DNA from: an uncultured Lachnospiraceae bacterium
GTDB lineage: Bacteria > Bacillota > Clostridia > Lachnospirales > Lachnospiraceae
Assembly (NCBI GenBank): GCA_947623185.1
Contig: CANQGL010000001.1
Span: 1-64,000, forward strand
Direction of reading: 5' to 3'
Length of the DNA: 64,000 bases
The notes below the pieces were generated by a model. It was not told the DNA's origin. It made no database searches and saw nothing but the letters and a program-made list of their open reading frames with translations. This document shows positions 52,881 through 62,132 of this stretch, piece by piece (the stretch's first letter is position 1; every line of letters starts with the position of its first letter). A program made the translations under genes and the position numbers.

Positions 52881-54389
52881 TTGGATCACTATGATTCTTC
52901 CCTCAAACTCAACTTCATCATGAATGCCATCTTGGCGTCAGCCACAATCCTGTTTCCCCTGATCACTTTTCCCTATGTCTCCCGGATATTACTGCCGACC
53001 GGGACCGGAAAAGTATCTTTCGCGGTATCGCTGATCTCCTATTTTAACCTGTTTGCCCAGCTGGGTATCCCGACTTACGGGATTAGGGCATGTGCAAAAG
53101 TAAGAGATGATAAAACGGAACTCACAAGGACATCTCATGAACTGCTGTTCATCAGCCTGTCCATGAACGTTTTATCTTATATTGCTCTGGCTATAGCAGT
53201 GACCTATATACCAAGACTGCAGGAAGAGCGGCTTCTGTACTTTACTGTCAGCGCGTCGATCTTCCTTAATGCCATCGGCATGGAGTGGCTCTATAAGGCA
53301 CTGGAGAGGTATGCATATATCACTGTACGGTCAGTGGTCTTTAAGCTGATCGCGGTCATGGCTATGTTCCTGATGGTGAGAAAAACGGAAGACTATATCA
53401 TCTACGGAGGAATCACGGTCCTTGCGTCCTCAGGATCATACATTTGCAACCTGTTCCACGCGCGCCGATACATCTGGGTACACCCGATAGGCGGTTATGA
53501 GATCCGTCGGCATCTGAAAGCTGTGATGGTGTTCTTCGCCATGACCTGTTCGACGCTCATCTATACCCAGCTCGATACGGTGATGCTGGGCTTTATGAAG
53601 ACGGATGTAGATGTGGGCTATTACAGTGCTGCAGTGCAGATCAAAACGGTATTGGTCAGTATAACTGCTTCTTTAGGGAATGTGCTGCTCCCGCGTTCGT
53701 CATATTACATTGAACAGGGAAAGCTGAATGCGTTTCATAACCTTAACCAGAAGGCGTTAAATTTTGCTTTTGTTGTAGCGTTACCCATGACGCTGTTTTT
53801 TATTCTCTTTGCCCCCTATGGGATTGGCTTCTTGTCCGGGCCCTCATATGCAGCCTCGATCCCCGTGATGCGGATTATCATGCCGACTGTTCTGTTGATC
53901 GCGGTCACGAACATCCTGGGGATCCAGATCTTGGTGCCGCTGGGACGCGAAAAAGTGGTGCTTAAATCCGAGATCGCGGGCGCGGTGACGGATCTGGTCT
54001 TGAATCTGATCCTGATCCCCAGGTATGCGGCGGCCGGAGCGGCAGTCGGGACGATGGCAGCGGAAGCAGTTGTTCTGGGTGTACAGTATACTTCGTTGAG
54101 AAGCAGTATCAAGGAAATGGCCCAGAAGATCCAGTTTCGTAAGATTTTGATGGCTTTGTGTGTTGGAGGTTCTATTGCGTTATTCACCACTAAGATACTG
54201 CTTGCAAGGGCTTTAAATGAGATGATCAGCGTCCATAACGCTCTTGGATGTTTCGCAGGACTTGCAGCTTCTGGTTGCGCTATGTTCGGGACTTATGCTA
54301 TTATTTTGGCCCTGACAGCTGAGCAGCTGACTATTGAAACGATGAAATGGTTGGTCAGAGGCCTCCGGCAAAGAAAAGCTAAAGGTTAG
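52881..54389 (+). CDS. Polysaccharide flippase (Wzx), second copy
   Basis: 502 residues with the Wzx pattern: LKLNFIMNAILASATILFPLITFPYVSRILLPTGTGKVSF, TQLDTVMLGFMKTDVDVGYYSAAVQIK and PRYAAAGAAVGTMAAEAVV. The start is uncertain. TTG 52881 follows an in-frame TGA directly (52878-52880), and no strong ribosome binding site is present, so the first few codons were probably altered by the IS256 insertion; ATG 52920 would trim 13 residues. GC rises again here compared with the 24-50 kb part. Confidence 0.85.
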   Translation: MDHYDSSLKLNFIMNAILASATILFPLITFPYVSRILLPTGTGKVSFAVSLISYFNLFAQLGIPTYGIRACAKVRDDKTELTRTSHELLFISLSMNVLSYIALAIAVTYIPRLQEERLLYFTVSASIFLNAIGMEWLYKALERYAYITVRSVVFKLIAVMAMFLMVRKTEDYIIYGGITVLASSGSYICNLFHARRYIWVHPIGGYEIRRHLKAVMVFFAMTCSTLIYTQLDTVMLGFMKTDVDVGYYSAAVQIKTVLVSITASLGNVLLPRSSYYIEQGKLNAFHNLNQKALNFAFVVALPMTLFFILFAPYGIGFLSGPSYAASIPVMRIIMPTVLLIAVTNILGIQILVPLGREKVVLKSEIAGAVTDLVLNLILIPRYAAAGAAVGTMAAEAVVLGVQYTSLRSSIKEMAQKIQFRKILMALCVGGSIALFTTKILLARALNEMISVHNALGCFAGLAASGCAMFGTYAIILALTAEQLTIETMKWLVRGLRQRKAKG

Positions 54390-54401
54390 GGGGAAAACAC
54401 C

Positions 54402-55489
54402 TTGGAAATGATCAGGGAGATCAAGTCAGAAGAAAACAGAAAAGTGTATTTGGATTTTCTTAGGATAATGGCAATTTTTATGGTCCTATATAACCATACA
54501 GGTACCAGAGGCTATGTATTATTCACTATTGCCCAAGGATCACCATTATATTGGTCCTATTTGTTCTTTTCCATTTTCATAAAAATCAATGTGCCTGTTT
54601 TCTCTATGATATCAGGCGCATTGCTTTTACCTCGTCAGGAGTCAGCAGGGCAGGTGGCGTATAGGCGTATAACGCGGTTTACTGCCGCTTTGGTTTTATG
54701 TTCTATGGTGGGATACCTGTACCAGTTACATTTAGATCTGTCTAAGTTTTCATTGGAATATTTTTTTAGGACACTGTATTCAAACAGACTTACCAATGCA
54801 TCATGGTATTTGTATGCATACCTTGCCTTTCTTGTTGCACTTCCTCTTCTTCAAAGTTTTGCAAAGTCATTGAGCTATAAACAATATATTTACATGATAG
54901 AGGTATATCTTGCATTTCAATGCCTAAGTATCTTTGAATACATTTTTGAGCCGGGGGGGGGGGTATTTCTCATAATGGCTATTTCAACTTCTTCATGGCG
55001 TCCCAAAATGTATTATACCCGATGATTGGATATTTTCTGGAAGAACGGCTGCCTTATAAGCATTATACATGGAAAAACTTTATCTGTTTGATCATTGCCA
55101 GTATTCTTGCCACGGGGGTATGTTGCGTTTTAACGAATCACTATTGTACGCTGAATAACGCTTGGACAGAGGGAACCTGCCAAAAATATATGGGAACGCT
55201 AACTGTGATTCCCACGATAACAGTTTATTATGGAACAAAGCTATGGTTTATGCATCATAAGCTGTCTTCCCGGATGGAAAAGACCATCATAATGTTGGGT
55301 GACTGTACATTTGGTATCTATCTGTTCGAGCAGATCTATAGAGGAAGAACAGTATGGATTTACGATATGCTATACCCAGTTCTGCATAGCTTTCCGTCCT
55401 GCCTGTTATGGATTGTAGCAGCTTGTCTTCTGGGTACTGCTGTAACACTGATTTTGAAAAAGATTCCTGTTTTAAGAAAGATACTGTAG
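54402..55489 (+). pseudogene. Acyltransferase family 3 (O-acetyltransferase-like), out of frame at an 11-G tract
   Basis: The N-terminal half (54402-55025) begins EMIREIKSEENRKVYLDFLRIMAIFMVLYNHTGTRG, the acyltransferase-3 opening with its catalytic His. At the G11 tract (54953-54963) it runs into VFLIMAISTS and stops. Adding one G (G12) or removing two (G9) reads GGISHNGYFNFF and continues without a stop into the C-terminal half (54995-55489: MASQNVLYPMIGYFLEERL ... IYLFEQIYR), giving a 362-residue enzyme of normal length. Here it is in the OFF state, or the tract length is a sequencing error. The role would be O-acylation of the polysaccharide. Confidence 0.85.
54953..54963 (+). repeat. Homopolymer tract of 11 G inside an acyltransferase gene
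   Basis: Eleven consecutive G, far longer than expected by chance in coding DNA, located exactly where the two halves of the acyltransferase lose frame. Slipped-strand mispairing at such tracts switches surface-modifying genes on and off in other bacteria. Confidence 0.9.
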
Positions 55490-55521
55490 ATTCTTTCAAG
55501 GTAGCTACAGGACAGAAGAAA

Positions 55522-56602
55522 ATGACCACTGAAAAAACCCGGATCCAATATATCGATATTGCAAAAGGTATCTCGATCATCTGCATTATCCTGGGCCATC
55601 TGAACAGTTGGCAGATCACCCGGGTTGTGTTTACATTCCATGTGCCTCTTTTCTATTTTATCACGGGGTATTTTACCGATGACCGTCTGCCGGTAAAAGC
55701 ATTCATAAAACATAAGGCACGAACGCTTCTGATACCATATGCTTTCACCTGCATGGTGATCATTCTTCTGGCCGCGCTGGAATACGGTCTGTTCTTTGGC
55801 GTGGAGGCGGCATGGAGGGCAGCCCTGGACTGGTCCTACGCGGCTGCTTACGGGGCCGGGGATTCTTATACCAGCCCGTTTTATATCAAGTCGATCGGCG
55901 CCATATGGTTCCTGTGGGCGTCGTTCTGGGGGGAGCGTTTTTCTGCGTGCTTTTCTTGCACTCGGGAAGTGGCAGCGGATATTGGCGATCGCGGCCATTT
56001 TTTTCTTCGGGTACGCGTCCAGGGCCCTGTTCTGGTTCCCGTGCAGCATCCAGGCCGGATGCTGCGCTGCGCTTTTCCTATATATAGGCTGGCTGGTAAA
56101 GAGAGCTGAAGGATGGTTAAAAGACGCGCCCGGCGAAGTGAAGGCGGCCGCGGCAGTATTAGCTCTTGCTGTATGGCTGTCATTCATAAAGAACTTTCAG
56201 TCATTCTGGCTCGTCCACTGCGATATCGGGCGGGGGATCATAGATATCATCGGCTGTATGTGCGGAAGCGGCATCGTCCTGCTGGTTTCCCGGTATATAG
56301 ATAGGCGTTTTCCAAAAACGGCGTGCGCATTGCGCGCCGCAGGCCGTTACAGTCTGCTCGTGCTGTGCCTGCATATCGTGGAACTGGATACTTTTCCATG
56401 GTGGCAGTTAACTGACGAACTTGTCCGGCGCGGTTTACCGGCTTGGCTGCAGATCTATGTCATAATCGCAGGAAAGGCACTGCTGATCTTCCCGTCGGCT
56501 TTTATCTGCCTGAAATGGGAATGGGTCCGGAGGCTGTTCGGATATGAACGGTTTCATGAACGATCCGGTTTCGGTCACAAATCAGGCCCAAAAGGAGCAT
56601 GA
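55522..56602 (+). pseudogene. Second acyltransferase family 3 gene, one-base frameshift at a G6 run
   Basis: The start is ATG 55522 (MTTEKTRIQYIDIAKGISIICIILGHL, with the acyltransferase-3 catalytic His). The first frame goes wrong after IWFLWASFWG at the run of six G (55928-55933). With five G (or eight) the reading continues SVFLRAFLALGKWQRILAIAAIFFFGYAS and goes on to 56602, for a total of 359 residues. The two halves therefore belong to one gene, interrupted by a single extra G. It may be phase-variable like its neighbour, mutated, or a sequencing error. Confidence 0.8.
55928..55933 (+). repeat. Run of six G at the frameshift of the second acyltransferase
   Basis: Six G at the exact point where the coding frame is lost; five would restore it. 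Short for a contingency tract, so plain mutation or sequence error is as likely as phase variation. Confidence 0.6.
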
Positions 56603-56608
56603 CCGCTT

Positions 56609-57994
56609 ATGCACGATCTTAAACACGATATCTCTCTGCGGGCGGCGGAAGCGCTGAACGCAGTCCTCATCACGATCCCGTTCATCGCATGCTGGTACGG
56701 CTACTATGCTCCGCGCCTGTATTCCCCGTTCTACCGGAAGGGAAACTGGGCCGTGATCGCCCTGTTCGTGGCCGTATATCTGACTTATGCAAAGGTCTAT
56801 GACGCCCTCCAGGTGTCTTTGAGCCGTATCCCGGAGATGACCTACAGTCAGGGACTGGCTGCCTTCATCACCGATGCGATCTTATATGTGGTCACATACC
56901 TGCTCACCAAATTTATCCCTGACCCGCTGCCGCTCATGGCAGCGTTTATTTTTCAGGTCGTTTTTGCGTTCTTGTGGTCTATCGCGGCCAACAGGTGGTA
57001 TTTCTTCATGTTCCCGCCGAAACGGACAGCCATCGTCTATGATAAGAGGCCGGAGCTGGAGGCGATGATCGGCCGCTACCGGATGGAAAAGAAGTTTGAT
57101 ATCCTGGCGGCCGTGACGGCGGCGGAATGTCTTGGGGACCTCTCTATGCTGGAGAACATGGAGGTCGTTTTCCTGGGCGGTGTGCACAGCCATGACCGGA
57201 ACACGGTCCTCAAGTACTGCATGGAACACGGGATCGACGCCTATGTGATCCCGAGGATCGGGGATACGATCATGAGCGGTGCGAAACAGACGCACATGTT
57301 CCATCTGCCGATCTTAAGTGTGGACTGGTGCCATCCGCGGGTGGAATACCTGTTCATGAAGCGGGCGATGGATATCGCGGTCTCCGCGGCGGCGCTGGTA
57401 CTTGCATTACCGCTTATGCTGCTCACGGCGGTGTTCGTCCATTTCTCCGACGGAGGGCCGGTCTTCTATAAACAGGAACGGCTCACGAAGGACGGGAAGA
57501 GGTTCCGGCTGATCAAGTTCCGCTCCATGTGCGTGGACGCGGAGGAGGACGGCGTGGCGCGACTATCGACTGGGGGAAATGACCCGCGGATCACGCCGGT
57601 CGGAAGAGTGATCCGAAGGTTTCGGATCGATGAGCTCCCGCAGTTCTTCAACGTGCTGAGAGGAGACATGTCGTTAGTGGGCCCGAGGCCGGAGCGCCCG
57701 GAGATCGCAGAGCTCTATACAGAGGAGCTTCCGGAGTTTTCCCTGCGGCTAAAGGCAAAGGCCGGTCTTACCGGGTATGCGCAGGTGTACGGGAAATACA
57801 ATACGGAACCTTATGATAAGCTGCAGATGGACCTGATGTATCTGGCTCACCCGAGCATCATCGAGGATCTGCGGATCCTGTTCTCAACAGTGAAGATCCT
57901 GTTCATGCCGGAGAGCACGGAGGGGATCGAAGAGGGGCAGACGACGGCGGTCAGGAACGAACTGCCGGATGCATGCAAGACCAAAGAGATATGA
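56609..57994 (+). CDS. Exopolysaccharide polyprenyl glycosylphosphotransferase (second priming enzyme)
   Basis: 461 residues with four N-terminal helices, a central nucleotide-binding-like region (about 130-235) and a sugar transferase domain. The domain has FMKRAMDIAVSAAALVLALPLMLL, GGPVFYKQERLTKDGKRFRLIKFRSM, RFRIDELPQFFNVLRGDMSLVGPRPERPE and KAGLTGYAQVYGKYN. The LVGPRPE form differs from the LVGTRPP of the copy at 22515, so the two likely belong to different subgroups with different sugars. AGGAG lies 11 bases upstream. GC-rich, like the left end of the locus. Confidence 0.92.
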   Translation: MHDLKHDISLRAAEALNAVLITIPFIACWYGYYAPRLYSPFYRKGNWAVIALFVAVYLTYAKVYDALQVSLSRIPEMTYSQGLAAFITDAILYVVTYLLTKFIPDPLPLMAAFIFQVVFAFLWSIAANRWYFFMFPPKRTAIVYDKRPELEAMIGRYRMEKKFDILAAVTAAECLGDLSMLENMEVVFLGGVHSHDRNTVLKYCMEHGIDAYVIPRIGDTIMSGAKQTHMFHLPILSVDWCHPRVEYLFMKRAMDIAVSAAALVLALPLMLLTAVFVHFSDGGPVFYKQERLTKDGKRFRLIKFRSMCVDAEEDGVARLSTGGNDPRITPVGRVIRRFRIDELPQFFNVLRGDMSLVGPRPERPEIAELYTEELPEFSLRLKAKAGLTGYAQVYGKYNTEPYDKLQMDLMYLAHPSIIEDLRILFSTVKILFMPESTEGIEEGQTTAVRNELPDACKTKEI

Positions 57995-58013
57995 TCCATA
58001 AGGATGGAGATAA

Positions 58014-58796
58014 ATGCAGGAGACACCTTTCATCAGCATCATCATGCCGGCGTTCGATGCCGAAAAGACGATCCGCGATTCCGTACAGTCTGTTTTGGAC
58101 CAGACATACCGGGATTGGGAACTTCTGATCATAGATGACGGTTCGTCAGACGGGACCGGGCGTGCGGCAGAGTCGTTGGCGGAATCGGATCCGCGGATCC
58201 GTGTTTTTACGAATCGGGTGAATCAGGGAGTCTCGGAGAGCCGGAATATCGGTATCCGGAACGCGCGGGGAGAGTGGATCGCGTTCCTCGACAGCGACGA
58301 TCTCTGGACGTCCGTGAAGCTGCAGGAGCAGGTCGAGTTTGTCGGAAATGACCCATCGGCCGATCTGGTCTTTACGGGGAGCGCGTTCATGAACGGCCGG
58401 GGCGAGCGGGCAGAGTATATCCTGAAGGTCCCTCAGACGGTATCGTACCGGGAGCTGTTCAGGCAGAACATCATATCCTGCTCGTCGGTCCTGGTGCGGA
58501 AAGAACTGATGCTGAGATACCCGATGGGACACGACGGGATGCATGAAGACTACGCCGTCTGGCTGCAGATCCTGAGGGACGGGGGCTGTGCGAGAGGGAT
58601 CGATGAGCCGCTCCTGATCTACCGCCTGTCTGCGGGCTCGAAATCTGGAGATAAGAAGAGAGCGGCACTCATGACATACCGGGTGTACCGGTTCATGGGC
58701 CTGGGACCGATTCGGTCCCTTTATTATTTTGCGTGTTACTGCTTCCGCAGCATGAAGAAGTACTATAACATAAGACGGACGATAGAGGAGAATTAA
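58014..58796 (+). CDS. GT2 family glycosyltransferase
   Basis: 260 residues, a standard GT-A transferase: FISIIMPAFDAEKTIRDSVQSVLDQTYRDWELLIIDDGSSDGT, NQGVSESRNIGIRNARGEWIAFLDSDDLW (the DSDD metal motif), then the catalytic HEDYAVWLQIL. GGAG precedes ATG 58014. It follows the priming transferase closely and probably adds an early sugar. Confidence 0.9.
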   Translation: MQETPFISIIMPAFDAEKTIRDSVQSVLDQTYRDWELLIIDDGSSDGTGRAAESLAESDPRIRVFTNRVNQGVSESRNIGIRNARGEWIAFLDSDDLWTSVKLQEQVEFVGNDPSADLVFTGSAFMNGRGERAEYILKVPQTVSYRELFRQNIISCSSVLVRKELMLRYPMGHDGMHEDYAVWLQILRDGGCARGIDEPLLIYRLSAGSKSGDKKRAALMTYRVYRFMGLGPIRSLYYFACYCFRSMKKYYNIRRTIEEN

Positions 58797-58798
58797 GC

Positions 58799-60283
58799 TT
58801 GCAGAAAGACCGAATGAAGATCTTTTTCATTAATCCGCCGTTTAAAGCCGAATACGGAAAGTTTTCAAGGGAGTCCAGAAGTCCTGCCATAACGAAGAGC
58901 GGCGCGCTTTATTACCCTCTCTGGCTGATTTATGCCGCAGCCTACTGCGAAAAACAGGGATTCGAAGTCGGCTTTCTGGACGCGCCTGCAAAGCAGTGGA
59001 ATGAAGATAAGAGTCTGGAATACATAGAGAAAAACGGCGCCGACAGCGGCCTGTTTGTTTTGGATACCAGCACTCCGTCAATAAACAGCGATATTAAATT
59101 TGGGGAAGTTTTGAAAGAACGGTATCCGAATGCATTTGTCCTCCTTGTAGGAACGCATCCTTCGGCTGTCCCGGAAGAAACGCTGATGATCGGGAGCCGG
59201 ATCGACGGGGTAGCCCGCCGGGAGTATGATCATACCGTTTCGGAGCTTGCCTTTGCGCTTGAGAAGGGGAACGGCCCTGATGCGGTAAAGGGTATATCAT
59301 ACCGGCTGGGCAGCAGGATCATTCACAATCCGGACAGGGAATTTATACAGGAGCTGGATGAGATTCCTTTTGCGGCAGAGTTTATACATCGGTATCTGGA
59401 TCTCCGGGATTATTTTTTCGCGGCAGCTCATTATCCTTCTATTCAGATCTTCACGGGGAGAGGCTGCCCGAGCCGCTGCAATTTCTGCGTTTATCCGCAG
59501 ACCATGCACGGTCATCAATACCGTCTTCGGTCGCCCGAAAATGTGGTCCGGGAATTTCAGTATATCGCGGAAAACTTCCCGGATGTAAAGGAAGTAGTGA
59601 TCGAGGACGACACGTTTACCGTCAATAAGGAACGGGTCACGGATATCTGCCGCCTGATCATCGAAAGGGGATTGCAGAAACGGTTAAAATGGCTGTGCAA
59701 CGCCCGTGTGAATCTGGATCTGGAAACGATGCAGTTGATGAAACAGGCAGGATGCAGGTTGATCATTCCGGGGATCGAAAGCGGAAACCAACAGATCTTA
59801 AACAACATTAAAAAGGGGATCACGATTGAGCAGATCGAGAACTATGTGAAAGATGCCCAAAAAGCCGGTTTGCTGATCCATGCCTGTTATATGGTGGGCA
59901 ATAAGGGAGAAACGCGGGAAACGATGGAAAACACACTGGCGCTGGCCTTGCGGCTGAACACGGATACCGCCCAGTTTTTTCCATTGATCCCGTATCCGGG
60001 AACGGAAGCCTATGAGTGGGCGAGAAGCAGCGGATATATCAAAGCCGGATATGATCATTACTGCAAAGAAGACGGGACGCACAACTGCGTGCTGGATCTG
60101 CCAGGACTGTCGTCACAGGAGATGGTCGATTTCTGCGACGAGGCGAGGAGGAAATACTATATGCGGCCGCGTTACTTTGCGCATCGGCTCGCTGTCGGGA
60201 TCAAGGATCCGTCGGATCTAAAGAGAAGCCTGAAGGCGTTTGGGAGACTAAGGAGATATTTAGTCAGGAAACGGGAGGAGTAA
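58799..60283 (+). CDS. Cobalamin-binding-type radical SAM protein
   Basis: 494 residues from TTG 58799 (GAGGAG at 58785-58790, eight bases upstream). The N-terminal B12-binding-like domain (about 1-170) contains LWLIYAAAYCEKQGFEVGFLDA and VLLVGTHPSAVPEE. The radical SAM core has TGRGCPSRCNFC (CX3CX2C), EVVIEDDTF and IPGIESGNQQILNNIKKG. Such proteins perform methylations or other radical changes on unreactive carbons. Inside a polysaccharide locus it could add a methyl branch or modify a lipid-linked sugar. Substrate unknown. No obvious DxHxxG cobalamin-His motif, so the cofactor may bind base-off. Confidence 0.85.
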   Translation: MQKDRMKIFFINPPFKAEYGKFSRESRSPAITKSGALYYPLWLIYAAAYCEKQGFEVGFLDAPAKQWNEDKSLEYIEKNGADSGLFVLDTSTPSINSDIKFGEVLKERYPNAFVLLVGTHPSAVPEETLMIGSRIDGVARREYDHTVSELAFALEKGNGPDAVKGISYRLGSRIIHNPDREFIQELDEIPFAAEFIHRYLDLRDYFFAAAHYPSIQIFTGRGCPSRCNFCVYPQTMHGHQYRLRSPENVVREFQYIAENFPDVKEVVIEDDTFTVNKERVTDICRLIIERGLQKRLKWLCNARVNLDLETMQLMKQAGCRLIIPGIESGNQQILNNIKKGITIEQIENYVKDAQKAGLLIHACYMVGNKGETRETMENTLALALRLNTDTAQFFPLIPYPGTEAYEWARSSGYIKAGYDHYCKEDGTHNCVLDLPGLSSQEMVDFCDEARRKYYMRPRYFAHRLAVGIKDPSDLKRSLKAFGRLRRYLVRKREE

Positions 60284-60336
60284 AGCAGCAGAGGTTTAAT
60301 GTTTGCTTTGCGTATATTAATTACAAGGAGAGCAAA

Positions 60337-61350
60337 TTGGACTCAAAAGTATTATCGATCGTAGTTCCCTCATACAATACCTCGGGTTTTCTCGATAAAA
60401 ATATAAGAACGCTCTTGGACAAAAGGATCTTAAAAGAGCTGGAGGTGCTGATCGTCGATGACGGGAGCACGGATGATACAGCTGAAAAGGCGAAGAGATA
60501 TGAAGAGCTCTATCCGGACACGGTGCATGTCATCAGCAAAGAGAACGGAGGGCACGGATCCGCGATCAATGTGGGGATTGAGAGGGCACAGGGAGTTTAT
60601 TTCAAGGTCGTCGATGGAGACGATTGGGTGGATACACAAAATCTTTGTCAGCTGATCAGGGATCTGGAGGGACAGGATTCGGACCTCGTAATAAACCCTT
60701 ATAACAAAGTGTGCAGCGGATCATCGAAGGTCAAAAAGATCACACTGGCATCTGATTACGGGAAAGGGACCCTTTTCGATACAGTCTGTTCCGATTATCC
60801 GCAGCTTGAGATCCATAGCATTACGATCAAAACAGATCTGCTGCGGGATCACGGTATCCGTGTCAGGGAAAGATGCTTTTATGAAGACAGTGAATATGAT
60901 CTGTTTCCCACTCCCTTCATAAATACAGTCACAGTTCTTGATTATCCGGTGTATCAGTATCTGGTCGGACAAACAGGGCAGAGCATCAGTGCTTTTAATG
61001 CGCTGAAGAACCATAGAATGCACTTTCAGGTTATTCAGGACTGCATAGGGTTTTATGAGAACTGGAAGGGGAAGATCTCGGAGAACAAACGCATCTATAT
61101 GCGAAATGTTATTTTTAAATTGATCCGTACTCAATACAATATATATCTGCGCAATGGACCCCGTGAAGGCAGTTATGAAAAAATGGTGGAATTCAGTGAG
61201 GACCTGAAAAGCAGATATCCGCTATATCATCAGGAAGTATCGCGAAAATACGGGTATATTCGGTTATTGCAGAGCAAAAGAAAACCGGTTTTCCATATCT
61301 GCTCCTTTAGTGTGAGGATTTATAAGAAGATATTCCATGGATCGGGTTAG
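60337..61350 (+). CDS. GT2 family glycosyltransferase, paralogue of the one at 35487
   Basis: 337 residues from TTG 60337 (CAAGGAG six bases upstream). GT-A features are LSIVVPSYNTSGFLDKNIRTLLDK, VLIVDDGSTDDTAEKA, ENGGHGSAINVGIERAQGVYFKVVDGDDW and YEDSEYDLFPTP. Its layout and the ENGGxGSxIN ... DGDDW blocks match the GT2 at 35487, although the two sit in DNA of different GC content. Last gene of the locus before a terminator. Confidence 0.9.
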   Translation: MDSKVLSIVVPSYNTSGFLDKNIRTLLDKRILKELEVLIVDDGSTDDTAEKAKRYEELYPDTVHVISKENGGHGSAINVGIERAQGVYFKVVDGDDWVDTQNLCQLIRDLEGQDSDLVINPYNKVCSGSSKVKKITLASDYGKGTLFDTVCSDYPQLEIHSITIKTDLLRDHGIRVRERCFYEDSEYDLFPTPFINTVTVLDYPVYQYLVGQTGQSISAFNALKNHRMHFQVIQDCIGFYENWKGKISENKRIYMRNVIFKLIRTQYNIYLRNGPREGSYEKMVEFSEDLKSRYPLYHQEVSRKYGYIRLLQSKRKPVFHICSFSVRIYKKIFHGSG

Positions 61351-61406
61351 AGATATCCGGAACGAGCCAAATGCTGGGGTAAGGGATCAGAAGAGATGTT
61401 GATTTT

Positions 61407-61442
61407 GCCGGACAGGGGTGTGTTTCTCTGCCCGGCTTTTTT
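61407..61442 (+). terminator. Rho-independent terminator ending the polysaccharide locus
   Basis: GCCGGACAG (61407-61415) pairs with CTGCCCGGC (61428-61436), one mismatch, followed by six T. It lies 57 bases after the last glycosyltransferase stop. Confidence 0.88.
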
Positions 61443-61616
61443 CGTTACAGGCATTATGGTCTCGCTCTGTGATTTGGATCGATATCTCTCAAAATGATTT
61501 GAACTTTTGCCGGTTTTCTATTTTCGCTGGTTTTTCCATTTTCTCCTTGTCTACTGCCATATGACATGATATAGTAGTCTCAAGCAAAGTTTCTCCTGCA
61601 TTCATTCTGATCACAC

Positions 61617-61919
61617 ATGAAGACTTGTTTGAGAAGGACGGAGATCATTGTAAAAGATGAACGGATCGTAAAGCTGGATCAAATCGTAGCGGAGGTAAAG
61701 CAGTCGGAGGAATGGGAGGAATTGAAAGTGAGTTATTATTCAGTTGTTCTGCAACGCGGAGAAGAAATCGGAAGGAAAAAGGGAGAAGAAACTAGTCTGA
61801 AGGCCATGGTAAAGACGCTGAAAGGCCTCCTTCCTGACGTCGAATCGGTCTGGAAAGCTGTGATCGAAAACGATATTTACAAAGACGTAAGTCTGGGAAA
61901 GATCAAACAACTTTATTGA
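61617..61919 (+). pseudogene. C-terminal fragment of a Rpn-family (PD-(D/E)XK) protein
   Basis: 100 residues, including VKQSEEWEELKVSYY and GEEIGRKKGEETSLKAMVKTLKG. This is the charged C-terminal tail typical of Rpn/transposase_31-type nucleases. The N-terminal nuclease domain is absent and no clear ribosome binding site is seen. Confidence 0.55.
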
Positions 61920-61941
61920 TTTAATACTCCTCGATGTACGG

Positions 61942-61963
61942 GCCGTCTGCTTGGGCAGGCGGC
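61942..61963. repeat. 9-bp hairpin
   Basis: GCCGTCTGC (61942-61950) and GCAGGCGGC (61955-61963) pair with one G-U around a TTGG loop. It is not followed by a T-run. It lies 22 bases after the Rpn-like fragment. Confidence 0.5.
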
Positions 61964-62132
61964 TCGCTTACGTTTCCGGCGCAAATGCGCGGTCTGCTGT
62001 CCGCTCAGGACCTGCTTATGTCTTTCTGAACTTCGTGCTTTCCATCCCTTCAAAACTATGGTAGAATAAATACCAACAGGATTTATCATTGCTTTTGGAG
62101 GCGGGAATGTGTTCAGTGGGAGGTGACTGCGG

